The notes under the pieces were generated by a model. The model made no database searches. It was not told the DNA's origin and saw only the letters and a program-made list of their open reading frames with translations. A stretch of 64,000 nucleotides of DNA. Source: Laspinema palackyanum D2c. Its GTDB lineage: Bacteria > Cyanobacteriota > Cyanobacteriia > Cyanobacteriales > Laspinemataceae. The stretch lies in assembly GCF_025370875.1 (NCBI RefSeq), contig NZ_JAMXFD010000012.1:118749-182748 (forward strand), written 5' to 3'. Both the position numbers and the translations under genes were made by a program. Below, piece after piece: positions 26,664 to 36,566 of this stretch (position 1 is the first letter of the stretch; each line of letters opens with the position of its first letter).

Positions 26664-27647
26664 ATGACTGAATTTGCTTATCACGCTTCTCATGAACAAT
26701 TTAAACCCAGCGTCCTGCTCAAGTATATCCAGATGGCGGAACGGGCTGGATTTACTGCGGGGTCTTCGTCAGATCACTTCAAACCCTGGAACGATCGCCA
26801 GGGAGAGAGTGGGTTTTCCTGGGCCTGGTTAGGTGCGGCGATGCAGGCGACCTCCCTACCCTGTAGCGTCGTTTGCGCCCCAGGTCCGCGCTATCACCCG
26901 ACCATTGTCGCCCAAGCGGTAGCAACCCTCGCCGAAATGTTCCCTCACCGATTTTCCGTGGCATTAGGCAGCGGAGAGGCAATGAATGAGCGGATTACCG
27001 GCGATCGCTGGCCGAGTAAACCCGAACGGAACGCTCGCCTCAAAGAAAGCGTAGATATCATTCGCGCCTTGTTTGCTGGAGAAACCGTGAACCACTCCGG
27101 GTTATTCACCGTCCAACAGGCCAAACTTTATACCCGTCCTGACTATACCCCTCCCATTTTTGGAGCGGCAATTACGTTAGAAACAGCGGAATGGGTAGGG
27201 TCCTGGGCTGATGGACTCTTAACCACTTCTCGTCCTCGGGAAGAACTCCAAAAAGTCGTCGAAGCCTTCCATCGAGGGGGGGGAAAAGGGAAGCCGATGC
27301 ACGTCAAGGTACAACTGTCTTACGCTCAAACTTTGGAACAGGCAAGGCAGGGGGCTTATGAACAGTGGCGCACCAATATCTTTAAAAGTTCAGTTTTAGC
27401 TGAACTCTCTACCCCAGAGGAGTTAGAGGCTGCCGCGCAGTTTGTTAAACCCGAGGATCTCGACGCTCATGTGAGAATTTCTGCGGATTTAGAACAGCAT
27501 ATCCAGTGGTTGCGTGATGATATGGAACTGGGATTTAGCCGCCTAATTCTCCATAATGTCAACCGCCAACAGGAGGAGTTTATCAAAGCCTTTGGCGATC
27601 GCGTCTTACCGGCTTTATCTGGCGATCGGGTCGCCAGTTTTGTATAA
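26664..27647 (+). CDS. Luciferase-like (LLM class) flavin oxidoreductase
   Basis: This 327-residue TIM-barrel enzyme of the bacterial luciferase superfamily uses reduced FMN or F420 to oxidise an unknown substrate. Markers are the early AERAGFTAGSSSDHFKPW (a loop at the flavin site), VVCAPGPRYHPTIVAQAVATL, RFSVALGSGEAMNE and LKESVDIIRALFAGE. The pattern best recalls the TIGR03885-type group. It follows the ZIP-like gene by about 80 bp in the same direction, so co-transcription is possible. It is convergent with the SBBP gene, with a MITE between them. Confidence 0.8.
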   Translation: MTEFAYHASHEQFKPSVLLKYIQMAERAGFTAGSSSDHFKPWNDRQGESGFSWAWLGAAMQATSLPCSVVCAPGPRYHPTIVAQAVATLAEMFPHRFSVALGSGEAMNERITGDRWPSKPERNARLKESVDIIRALFAGETVNHSGLFTVQQAKLYTRPDYTPPIFGAAITLETAEWVGSWADGLLTTSRPREELQKVVEAFHRGGGKGKPMHVKVQLSYAQTLEQARQGAYEQWRTNIFKSSVLAELSTPEELEAAAQFVKPEDLDAHVRISADLEQHIQWLRDDMELGFSRLILHNVNRQQEEFIKAFGDRVLPALSGDRVASFV

Positions 27648-27655
27648 AATATCAA

Positions 27656-27779
27656 GCGGGGGTTTAAACCTAATAGAATCAAGTCGGTTTAAACCCGACT
27701 GCAAGTCTGATCCAGTAGTGTTTTCAGTCGGTTTCAACCGACTTGAACTCTTAGGCCGCCAATCGATTTATCCCCCGCC
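27656..27779. repeat. MITE-like inverted repeat, family A copy 2
   Basis: The outer arms are GCGGGGGTTTAAAC and ATCGATTTATCCCCCGCC, with GGCCGCCAATCG as in copy 1 at 19298. The inner hairpins are AAGTCGGTTTAAACCCGACT and AGTCGGTTTCAACCGACT. The left arm has lost the CGATTGGCGGCC part, making this copy less symmetrical. Confidence 0.65.
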
Positions 27780-27839
27780 GGGTGTTGCCACGGGTGCTTT
27801 AGCAACAGAGCAAGATGCTCCCACTCCCTGGACGAATTA

Positions 27840-30800
27840 TCAAATTCCAACCCGTCCTTCTCTAGATCCAAACCGCAAAAAGTGGTCAAATCCACTGGGG
27901 AAATTACCGGCAGCTATGGCTGCGGCAACATCGGGATAAGTGGTCCGATAAAACTGTTCATTAAACAGAGGATTTGGTTGCCGTCCCTCTTTTTCCCCTG
28001 CGAAGGCAAAATGCTCGAATCCACTGGCAAGACTTCCGTTGGCTATCGCTGCGGCGACATCGGGATAAATAGTCCGATAGAAAGCTTCATCAAAGAAACG
28101 GTTAGGATTGCGTCCTTCCCGTTGTCCGAACTGAATGTAATGGTTAAATCCGAGATTGCTCAGATTTCCGGCAACAGCCGCAGCAATATCCGGGTAGGTA
28201 TTCAGATAGAAACCTTCGTGGAATAACTGAGTCCGGCGATCGCGTTGCTCCCGGAATCCCAAACTGAAAAAGTGGTCAAATCCGCTACGAAATCCCCCGG
28301 CCGCCACTGCCGCTGCTACATCAGGATTCTGGGCTAAATAACGCCCTTCATTATAAAAAGCACTCGGTTGTCGTCCTTCAAATTGACCGAAATAGAAGAA
28401 GTGATTAAATCCATTAGGGAACACACCGGAGGTTATTGCCTGAGTTACATCCGGATTATTGGACAGGTAAAAGCTTTCATCAAATAAGATGTTTCCCAAA
28501 GGAGTGCCTATCATGATCGTCCCCCCACTGGAGGCTAAGAAAGCATCAATTAAATTGATAAAGGGCAACTCTACCCGGGGTCCGGTTTGGGGTGTAATTT
28601 TAGCCACAAAGGCATTCAAATTTCCCCCAAACCGATTCAAACTATTGGGTAAATCCCCGGAATAAGTATTTCCCGCCAGATAAACCGTCCCTGCATTATC
28701 AACTTCGATGCCAATGCCCGTATCCTCGGCAGTCCCACCCAGATAAGTGGAATATTCCAGAGTACCATTGGCAGCAAATTTCGTGACAAAGGCATCTCCC
28801 TGGCCGCTATAACCTTGAAAGCCATTAATCCCAGGGAAATTGGCAGAATTAGTTGTTCCGGTTACATAGAAATTGCCGCCATTATCAACGGCAATCCCGG
28901 TCCCATTATCATTACTACTACCACCGAGTAATGTCGAATAAATCAGCTGACTACCATCGTTCGCCAGTTTAGTGACAAAGGCGCTTTCTGAGCCACCGAG
29001 ATTCGTTTGAAAGGGATTGAGGGGGGGAGGAGACGTGAAGGTGCGGGGACTCCCGTTTTCCGGGGAAAACTGGGTCGCAGATGGGTCAGAGAAGGTGCGA
29101 TCGGCGATCGTCGGCAAAGAGGGTAGAGGCACGACAACCGGCAGCAACGGTGCATTTACCGTTCCGGTGATATACACATTTTGGTTAGTATCCACGGCGA
29201 TACTTTCTCCCAGTTCACTCCCCGTTCCCCCGATATAGGTCGAGTAAACTAAGTTGCCATCGGCAGCAAGTTTGGTGATAAAGGCATCTTGCACACCGCC
29301 AAAGCTACTTTGAACGGCATTTTGGATCGGCAAATTATTAGAATAAGTCGCGCCGGTTATATAAGCATTGCCGTTGCTATCGGTGGCAATTCCTAAACCT
29401 CCGTCATCATTATTACCCCCGAGATAAGTCGAGTACAGTAACTGACCCTCAGGAGAAAGTTTCACCGCAAAGGCATCTCCCAGGCTCAAGGAAAAATTGT
29501 TCTGAGTGCCCCCATAAGCCGGTTGAATGGCATTGAGAAGGGGAAAATCTGAGGAAGTAGTTTCCCCGGTGATAAAAACATTGCCATTATTATCGGCAGC
29601 AATACTGCGAGCAGCATCGTAACTACTGCCCCCAAACAAGGTGGAATAAACTAAACTTCCGGTGTTAGACAGTTTGGAGATAAAGGCTTGGTGGGACAAG
29701 GATGAATTCCCTTGAATAGCATTTAGGATGGGGAAATCATTAGACAAAGTAACGCCGGTTACATAAGCATTGCCTGCATTATCGATGGCAATTCCTTCCC
29801 CTTGATTGAACCCATTTCCGCCCAGAAAGGTGGTATAAAGTAACGTGCCATTATTAGAGAGTTTGGAAATAAAGGCTTTTCCCTCAGTAGGTGGCGGGGT
29901 GCCTGTACTGGCAAAGTTAGGTGAATTATCACTTGATATCGGAGAAAAGCGGGGTGAAGCATTAGCATTTCCCATTAGATAGATATTTCCATCATTATCT
30001 ACCGCAATATCTTGCGGTGAGTCAAATTGACTCCCCCCGAGATAGGTTGTATATTCTAAAGTGGGGTCGATCGCCAGAGGGACAGAGGGATCATACTCCC
30101 CAATGGTAAAGCCAACTTCTGCATTGCCCAAGAGTTGATAAGCACCACTGACGGTGACTCGTTCTCCGTTGATATCTTGGTACAGATAGGGGGCAGATTC
30201 AACTAATTCACCGAAGGGAGTCTCGATGACTAAGGCTCCATCTTCGCGGATGTTCAGGCGATCGCTCCCTTCATAGTTCATCCGAATTTGGCCCGGATCT
30301 ACACCGGGACTAACGATAAACTCACTCTTGAGTTCTCCCTCATCCCCACGATAAATTAAATCAATTCCATCATAAAGATTTTGATAGGTAATACCCTGAT
30401 AGGTGGGAACATTTTCATGCCATTGGGACGGGTCATCTCCGGTAATAAAATTAGCGACTCCCGGCAAGGGTGCGAGCTCATCAATGGTGGGGTCCGGATT
30501 AGCACCGGCAAATGAAACCTTAACTTGATGAGAGACAGTTTCATCGTCGATGACTTGGGATTTGTTTAAAACAATTTCATCCGGAGTAAAGAAAATATCA
30601 TGTTGCGCGCCTTGGACGAGAAATTCTACCTCGGGGTCCAGTTGTCCCACATTGGCAATAAAACTTAAAGGAAGATTGCCTAAACTAGAAACCGATGGGT
30701 CCGGCTCGAATTCAGAGTTTAGAAAATCCCCATTGCCGATAGGAACTGCGGGGTTTGTAAGTGGAGAAAAAGGGTCGTTTGTGAAATCGGCGATCGGCAT

Positions 30801-30848
30801 CAGGTTTCCAGGCTGATTGAGTGTTGTCAAGGCTAAATTGTCATCCAT
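27840..30848 (-). CDS. SBBP-repeat beta-propeller protein with C-terminal 40-residue repeats, copy 1
   Basis: The 1002-residue protein has a Ser/Pro-rich N-terminus without a classical signal peptide and a conserved domain of ~200 residues (~50-270, starting SLGNLPLSFIANVGQ). Around 285-770 come about nine SBBP-type repeats (YSTYLGG, then IAVDxxGNxYITGxT, then FPxxNAxQ), predicted to fold into beta-propellers. The last ~215 residues hold five units of about 40 residues built on LFNExFYxxxYPDVAAAI, then SGFxHFxxFGxREGR. The protein is probably surface-exposed or secreted, perhaps by a type I system, as no Sec signal is visible. It is a tandem paralogue of the next gene. Confidence 0.85.
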   Translation of the reverse strand: MDDNLALTTLNQPGNLMPIADFTNDPFSPLTNPAVPIGNGDFLNSEFEPDPSVSSLGNLPLSFIANVGQLDPEVEFLVQGAQHDIFFTPDEIVLNKSQVIDDETVSHQVKVSFAGANPDPTIDELAPLPGVANFITGDDPSQWHENVPTYQGITYQNLYDGIDLIYRGDEGELKSEFIVSPGVDPGQIRMNYEGSDRLNIREDGALVIETPFGELVESAPYLYQDINGERVTVSGAYQLLGNAEVGFTIGEYDPSVPLAIDPTLEYTTYLGGSQFDSPQDIAVDNDGNIYLMGNANASPRFSPISSDNSPNFASTGTPPPTEGKAFISKLSNNGTLLYTTFLGGNGFNQGEGIAIDNAGNAYVTGVTLSNDFPILNAIQGNSSLSHQAFISKLSNTGSLVYSTLFGGSSYDAARSIAADNNGNVFITGETTSSDFPLLNAIQPAYGGTQNNFSLSLGDAFAVKLSPEGQLLYSTYLGGNNDDGGLGIATDSNGNAYITGATYSNNLPIQNAVQSSFGGVQDAFITKLAADGNLVYSTYIGGTGSELGESIAVDTNQNVYITGTVNAPLLPVVVPLPSLPTIADRTFSDPSATQFSPENGSPRTFTSPPPLNPFQTNLGGSESAFVTKLANDGSQLIYSTLLGGSSNDNGTGIAVDNGGNFYVTGTTNSANFPGINGFQGYSGQGDAFVTKFAANGTLEYSTYLGGTAEDTGIGIEVDNAGTVYLAGNTYSGDLPNSLNRFGGNLNAFVAKITPQTGPRVELPFINLIDAFLASSGGTIMIGTPLGNILFDESFYLSNNPDVTQAITSGVFPNGFNHFFYFGQFEGRQPSAFYNEGRYLAQNPDVAAAVAAGGFRSGFDHFFSLGFREQRDRRTQLFHEGFYLNTYPDIAAAVAGNLSNLGFNHYIQFGQREGRNPNRFFDEAFYRTIYPDVAAAIANGSLASGFEHFAFAGEKEGRQPNPLFNEQFYRTTYPDVAAAIAAGNFPSGFDHFLRFGSREGRVGI

Positions 30849-30990
30849 GTTTCTGGTGGTTTTAAGGGTAAAAATTGAGACAATTAATCAGAAATGAAGG
30901 AGAAGAGAATGGCCTGGATTGAAATAACCCCCTAGATCAATCCATTCTCTCCTTCTATCGATTATAAAGAGTCATAAAGTTAGACGTCAA

Positions 30991-33900
30991 TTAACCCACT
31001 CCTGCCCGTCCTTCTCTAGATCCAAACTGCAAAAAGTGGTCGAACCCACTGCGGAAACTGCCCGATGCTACTGCTGCGGCAACATCAGGATAAGTCGCCC
31101 GATAAAACTGTTCATTAAACAGAGGACTGGGTTGCCGTCCCTCAATTTCGCCATTGTAGGCAAAATGCTCAAATCCACTGGCGAGAGTACCTGCTTCTAC
31201 TGCCGCTGCTACATCGGGATAGGTGGCGAGATAGAAGCTTTCGTCAAAGTAACGATTGGGATTGCGTCGTTCTCGCTGTCCGAAAGCGATATAGTGGTTA
31301 TACCCTGAAGCGAAACCCTGAGAGGAGACAGAGGTGAGCGCAGGGATAATATCCGGGTAAATAGTGCGATAAAACTGTTCATCGAATAAGGTAGTCCGGC
31401 GATCGCGTCCTTCCGAGAACCCAAAAGACCGAAAATGCTCGAACCCACTGCGGAATTGCCCGGCAGCTACTGCAGCAGCTACATCGGGATTTTCCGCTAA
31501 ATAACGCGGTTCATTATACAGAAGGCTGGGTTGTCTGCCTTCCACTTGACCAAACCGTTCAAAATGGTCAAAGCCGCTTAAGAAAATACCCCCAGTGACT
31601 GCTGCATCCACATCGGGATTGGTGGCACGATAGAAGTTTTCATCAAATACGATAAGAGGCCCAATGAAATAGTTTTGCATCAATGAAATCTCTACCAAAC
31701 TAATAAAAGGAAACTCTACCAACGGTCCGGACTCGGGAGTAACTTTAGCCAGGAATAAATTATTCCCCCTGAAAGCAGTCCCCCCTTTCGGGTTAGGTAA
31801 GTCTGGGGATGAACTCGTGCCAATCACATAAACATTCCCCTGATTATCTAATGCAATTTTTCGACCTGTATCATCTCCACTGCCGCCGAGATAAGTAGAA
31901 TATTCCACCTGACTTCCATCGGCAGTCAATTTGCTGACAAAGGCATCAGGACTAGAAAAAGTAGACCTTGGATTGAAAGAGCGGAATTTTGTTTGAAAAG
32001 CATTTACTGTTGGAAAATCAGCAGAACGGGTTAAACCCGTGACATAAGCATTTCCACTTTGATCCACGATGATTCCATGCCCTTCATCCCAATTGGTTCC
32101 CCCTAATAAAGTAGAATAAATCAAGCGACTCCCATCATTGGGAAGTTTAACTACCACTGCACTGGGGTTACCCCCGAGATCGCTTTGAAAAGGATTGACA
32201 GTTGGGAACGAAAAAGCACGTTGATTCTCATTGGACTCGGTTGCAGGGGAATTGATAGCTGAATCCGTCGCTAAGGAGCGATCGCTGCTCATGTAGGGGG
32301 GTGGGGGTAGTACACCTGGGGGTGGTTCTGTTAACCCCATTGGAATAGGTCGCCCTGACACATAAGTAGTACCGATCAGATAAATCTGATTACTCTCATC
32401 CAAGGCAATATCCCCAGGGATCTCCCCATTCGTTCCCCCGAGATAGGTGGAGTAAACTAATCTGCCATTACTAGATAGTTTAGTTAGAAAAATATCTAAA
32501 AAGCCGCTCAAATTGGGTTGAATCGCATTTAAAACCGGAAAGTTACTAGAATAGGTTTCCCCAGTGATATAGGCATTGCCTTCGGCATCTGCAGTAATGG
32601 CTATGCCCCCCTCATCATCACTACCCCCGAGGAATGTGGAGTAGACTAATTCACCCTCACTCGAAAGCTTTGTCACAAAAGCATCCCCGAGAAGAGATGG
32701 AAAAGTAGTTGAGCTGCCATTATATGTATTTTGAACGGCATTGAGTAGGGGAAAGTCACTGGACTGACTGTATCCAGTCACATAAATATTGCTATTATTA
32801 TCCACCGCAATATCCCGGCTGACATCGCTATCCATGCCGCCTAAAAAAGTGGAGTAAACTAAGCTACCCGTATTAGACAGTTTTGTAATAAAAGCATCTG
32901 AGTTCCCGTTTAAAGCCGATTGAATTCCATTTAGGGTGGGGAAATCATTCGCAGTCGTAGTTCCAGTGACGTAAACATTGCCCCCACTATCGGTGGCAAT
33001 TCCTTCACCGAAACTGGCATTATTGCCACCGAGGAAAGTGCTATAGAGTAACGTCCCGTCATTGGAGAATTTAGAAATTAATACATTCGGCGGAGTGCTA
33101 GTCGGGGGAAGGTCCGGAGTAGGAAATTGTCCAAAGGGAGTCGTTCCTATTACATATAAATCACCGCGATCGTCTATGGCAATATCGGTATTCCCGTCAA
33201 ATCTGGTCGGTGCAAGATAGGTTGTATAGTCTAAAGTGGGGTCGATCGCCAGAGGGACCGACGGATCATATTCCCCAATGGTAAAGCCAACTTGTGCATT
33301 GTCTAAGAGTTGATAAGCACCACTGACGGTGACTCGTTCGCCGTTGATATCTTGGTACAAATAGGGGGCCGATTCGACTAATTCACCGAAGGGCGTCTCG
33401 ATGACTAAGGCTCCATCTTCGCGGATATTGAGGCGATCGCTCCCTTCATAGTTCATCCGAATTTGGCCCGGATCTACACCGGGACTAACGATAAACTCAC
33501 TCTTGAGTTCTCCCTCATCCCCACGATAAATTAAATCAATTCCATCATAAAGATTTTGATAGGTAATACCCTGATAGGTGGGAACATTTTCATGCCATTG
33601 GGACGGGTCATCTCCGGTAATAAAATTAGCGACTCCCGGCAAGGGGGCGAGTTCATCAATGGTGGGGTCCGGATTAGCACCGGCAAATGAAACCTTAACT
33701 TGATGAGAGACAGTTTCATCGTCGATGACTTGGGATTTGTTTAAAACAATTTCATCCGGAGTAAAGAAAATATCATGTTGCGCGCCTTGGACGAGAAATT
33801 CTACCTCGGGGTCAATTTGGCCTACGTTTGCAATAAAACTTAGGGGTAGATTGCCCAAACTAGAGTCAAGATGGGGATTGGAGGTGTCTAAAAGAGTGGG

Positions 33901-34068
33901 AGAAATATCCGATGGGGAAATAAAATCTGAGTCGGGTTCAAGTCCTATTCCGGTGTTACCCATAACCGGGATATTTTGAATAGGAGGAAGCCACTCCAGT
34001 GGGGAAGTGGGGGTACTTGGAATAGTAGGAGTCAGATCTAATCCTGACTCCTGGAGTAGATTATCCAT
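30991..34068 (-). CDS. SBBP-repeat beta-propeller protein with C-terminal 40-residue repeats, copy 2
   Basis: This 1025-residue tandem paralogue of copy 1 has the same domain order. The conserved domain after residue ~70 is almost identical to that of copy 1 in amino-acid sequence. The SBBP repeats are clearly diverged, and five C-terminal ~40-residue units end with FGSREGRAGVG. The N-terminal ~70 residues (TIPSTPTSPLEWLPP...) are unrelated in detail. It lies 140 bp upstream of copy 1 on the same strand, so an operon is possible. Uneven similarity along the pair suggests local gene conversion or domain-specific selection. Confidence 0.85.
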   Translation of the reverse strand: MDNLLQESGLDLTPTIPSTPTSPLEWLPPIQNIPVMGNTGIGLEPDSDFISPSDISPTLLDTSNPHLDSSLGNLPLSFIANVGQIDPEVEFLVQGAQHDIFFTPDEIVLNKSQVIDDETVSHQVKVSFAGANPDPTIDELAPLPGVANFITGDDPSQWHENVPTYQGITYQNLYDGIDLIYRGDEGELKSEFIVSPGVDPGQIRMNYEGSDRLNIREDGALVIETPFGELVESAPYLYQDINGERVTVSGAYQLLDNAQVGFTIGEYDPSVPLAIDPTLDYTTYLAPTRFDGNTDIAIDDRGDLYVIGTTPFGQFPTPDLPPTSTPPNVLISKFSNDGTLLYSTFLGGNNASFGEGIATDSGGNVYVTGTTTANDFPTLNGIQSALNGNSDAFITKLSNTGSLVYSTFLGGMDSDVSRDIAVDNNSNIYVTGYSQSSDFPLLNAVQNTYNGSSTTFPSLLGDAFVTKLSSEGELVYSTFLGGSDDEGGIAITADAEGNAYITGETYSSNFPVLNAIQPNLSGFLDIFLTKLSSNGRLVYSTYLGGTNGEIPGDIALDESNQIYLIGTTYVSGRPIPMGLTEPPPGVLPPPPYMSSDRSLATDSAINSPATESNENQRAFSFPTVNPFQSDLGGNPSAVVVKLPNDGSRLIYSTLLGGTNWDEGHGIIVDQSGNAYVTGLTRSADFPTVNAFQTKFRSFNPRSTFSSPDAFVSKLTADGSQVEYSTYLGGSGDDTGRKIALDNQGNVYVIGTSSSPDLPNPKGGTAFRGNNLFLAKVTPESGPLVEFPFISLVEISLMQNYFIGPLIVFDENFYRATNPDVDAAVTGGIFLSGFDHFERFGQVEGRQPSLLYNEPRYLAENPDVAAAVAAGQFRSGFEHFRSFGFSEGRDRRTTLFDEQFYRTIYPDIIPALTSVSSQGFASGYNHYIAFGQRERRNPNRYFDESFYLATYPDVAAAVEAGTLASGFEHFAYNGEIEGRQPSPLFNEQFYRATYPDVAAAVASGSFRSGFDHFLQFGSREGRAGVG

Positions 34069-34185
34069 TTGTTAGGGAAATTCAATTTAATGGAGGTCTA
34101 AAAAGTAGACTATTTCCCCAGTAAATTCGCTCAAATTTAAAATAAAATCTATCTACAGATAGATTTTATTTTAAATAGGCCCCGA

Positions 34186-36054
34186 TTAGTTGGGAGTATG
34201 ACGCCCGATAAAGGCCCCATAAGGGTCATAAAGTTCCAAGGGAAGCTGGGCGTTATCGGCGATCGCTTCTAAAGCAGTTCGCAGAGTATTCACGTGCAGA
34301 TCCAACCCTTGACGGACTTTCGGGTCAGGGTTTGTTTGGGCAACGGTCGCCGTTTGTTGAATTTTTCGGATATAGTCCGCACTTAACCACACACTGATCA
34401 CCGTATCAGTCAGGGTATATTCACAAACTTTGGGATTGCCTTGACAGGTATTGTTCAGATCCGCCCGAGTTTTGGCGATGAGGTTAGCTTTTTTGAGTTC
34501 CTCTTGCGCCACTTCTCGTTGTGCCTTGAACTCCGGGAGGGAGGCTGCGGTTTTGGGGTAGGAATAGGTGCCGGTGGGGACTTGTTCCGCCGAGGCAATA
34601 GCCTGATTCCAGTAGTCTACTGCCTGGGACCATTGATTATTGCGGGTGGCATTTTCGGCGCGATCGGCGGCGAGAATGGCTTCTTCATAAGCCTCCGTCG
34701 CAATTTTCTCCTTGGTTTTGCGATCGCGAGAAAGTTCAAGCTGCGATCGATAACTCGGCAGGAGTTGACTGGCTTCCTGATGGGCCATCGTGCCTCGTGG
34801 CAGGGCCTCTAACTGTTTAATCACCTGTTCCCAACTGGCATAGATGGTTTCCCAGCTTTCCACAGACTGAGCCACACCACTGCGAGCTTGGGCGACTTTA
34901 GCCACGGATAGAATCGCCTGCATTTGTTCGCGTCCGGTTTTTTCAGCCTGAATTCGCCCTTGAATTTCAGTTAAATTGGCGCGATAAGTCGGTAATTTTT
35001 CTACTGCTAGAGGATACACCGGACTATCGGGGGGGACCGATTCCAGAAGGGCGATCGCCTGTTGCCAGTTGGCGGCGACCCCCTCCCACACCTGTAGCGG
35101 ATGAGGCGGATTTTTCCCTTGAGCAACGGCAGTTAAGGCGCTATCCAAGGCATTGACCATTTCATCCAAACCGGCAGTCAGGTTGCGATTTCGCCGGAGT
35201 AGGCGTTGGGCGGTGCCGTAATCTTTGGACCAGAGGGGAATGGAGGCTAACAGTTGACTGGCGGCGGTGAGTTGCCCTTTGGCAGTTTGAATTTGTTGTT
35301 GATATTGAGCCGCTTGCAGCAGTTCTGCTGAATCCTGGGTCAACTCGTTGGCGGCGATGATTTCCTGACAGGTGCCGATCGCGCAAGGACGAGACAAAGC
35401 GTAAAACGTGGCTGACCCCAGAACTAGGGCAACGGACGCACAAGCACTAAAGGGCAGTAACCAGGAACTGGGCTTGTTGTCCGACTTCCGTTGCCGTTGC
35501 TGTGGGCGTTGCCGTTGCTGTGGGCGTTGCCGTTGCGGTTCCGGTTCCAGTTCGAGTTGCTCCTCAAAGGCTTCCTCGGGCGGTGGGGTCTCAAAGGGAT
35601 TGACGGGAAAGGCGGCGACGGCCAAATCCATTGCCTGCCTTGCCTCTTCACTAACCGGAGGAGCGGTTTCTCGGCGATTGGGGGGGCGATGGGGAGGGCG
35701 ATCGAGCAGGAGTATGGGTTGGCCCCCTTGCGGATCCATGACCGCCCCGAGGGGTTGGGGCGTTTTGAAGGCATGGTAAGCGTAGGGGTTTTTTTGACCC
35801 TTGATTCTCAGATAAAGTCGCAATTGACCTGGGAGATAGCCCACCAAAGCCAAAATCGCTTGTTGAATCGCTTTAAAGGTCGGTGGCAGGTCCAGTTTGA
35901 CCTCGGGAGTATGTTCTCCGAGGACGATTAAATTTCCTTGCTTGTAGGCGCACCGAATTCGCAGCGGCAAATTTTCCGGCAATTCAGCGTGCAAGCGTTC
36001 TTCGATGAGTTCGGCGATCATTTTTAAATCGCCTTGGCGGACTGCGGTTGTCAT
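34186..36054 (-). CDS. Single-pass membrane protein with a long helical domain, unknown function
   Basis: I do not recognise this 622-residue protein. Residues ~1-100 form a compact domain (IAELIEERLHAELPENLPLRIRC ... LPGQLRLYLRIKG). A Gln/Arg/Pro low-complexity linker (QRQRPQQRQRPQQRQ) precedes one membrane helix (WLLPFSACASVALVLGSATFYAL, ~199-221). After it, ~390 residues are mostly helical and contain repeated QxAIALLESVPPDSPVYPLA-like units, suggesting TPR-like or coiled-coil repeats outside or at the membrane. It lies 120 bp downstream of the SBBP pair on the same strand order, i.e. it is transcribed before them. The ATG follows CTTATGAC with a weak ribosome site. Confidence 0.55.
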   Translation of the reverse strand: MTTAVRQGDLKMIAELIEERLHAELPENLPLRIRCAYKQGNLIVLGEHTPEVKLDLPPTFKAIQQAILALVGYLPGQLRLYLRIKGQKNPYAYHAFKTPQPLGAVMDPQGGQPILLLDRPPHRPPNRRETAPPVSEEARQAMDLAVAAFPVNPFETPPPEEAFEEQLELEPEPQRQRPQQRQRPQQRQRKSDNKPSSWLLPFSACASVALVLGSATFYALSRPCAIGTCQEIIAANELTQDSAELLQAAQYQQQIQTAKGQLTAASQLLASIPLWSKDYGTAQRLLRRNRNLTAGLDEMVNALDSALTAVAQGKNPPHPLQVWEGVAANWQQAIALLESVPPDSPVYPLAVEKLPTYRANLTEIQGRIQAEKTGREQMQAILSVAKVAQARSGVAQSVESWETIYASWEQVIKQLEALPRGTMAHQEASQLLPSYRSQLELSRDRKTKEKIATEAYEEAILAADRAENATRNNQWSQAVDYWNQAIASAEQVPTGTYSYPKTAASLPEFKAQREVAQEELKKANLIAKTRADLNNTCQGNPKVCEYTLTDTVISVWLSADYIRKIQQTATVAQTNPDPKVRQGLDLHVNTLRTALEAIADNAQLPLELYDPYGAFIGRHTPN

Positions 36055-36566
36055 AAGTTTTTACCCCCGGTACACATCCTGTTAGTGCAGGTTTGGTGCT
36101 TACCGGCACGGGTTACGAACTGGCAAGCCTTCAAGTTAATTATTAGATAGCATACAACATCGTCAAAAGGGTCATAAGTTAGCTTTTTTTGACGCAACGG
36201 GGGTGAGCTGGGGGATGCACGGACTAGCAAGGGTTTGGCGGAGTCGGGGAATGGGGGCGATCGCCCCTGTGCGGTAACCGAATGTGGTATTCTATCAAGT
36301 TTGGTGGGTTTGAGACTTAACAAATCCCGATTAGAGATGGCAAATCCCCTAGGGAACAACCGCGATCGCAAGTCGGGTCAGTCCGATGCGCTCCTACCCT
36401 CACCCTCAATCCCTACTGGATTGGCACTTTCATCAAAAGTAGGCCACACTACAAACGGAGTAAACCCCAGAATCGAGAGGCCCACAATTGCGATAATTTA
36501 AACTGGCTTTTATGCCCTTGATTGTTCAGCCTTTGATCGTTCACACCCACCGTTTTTCATACATTC
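36055..36566. other. Divergent intergenic region before sucC
   Basis: These 510 bp separate two divergently transcribed genes and should hold both promoters. They contain a CCTCACCCTCAATCCC repeat fragment near 36400. Reverse and forward frames of 82 to 106 codons here show no protein features. Confidence 0.45.

Noticed and set aside
36051..36371. 106-codon reverse frame upstream of the 622-residue protein gene
   Set aside because: No family features; it occupies the promoter region of divergent genes.
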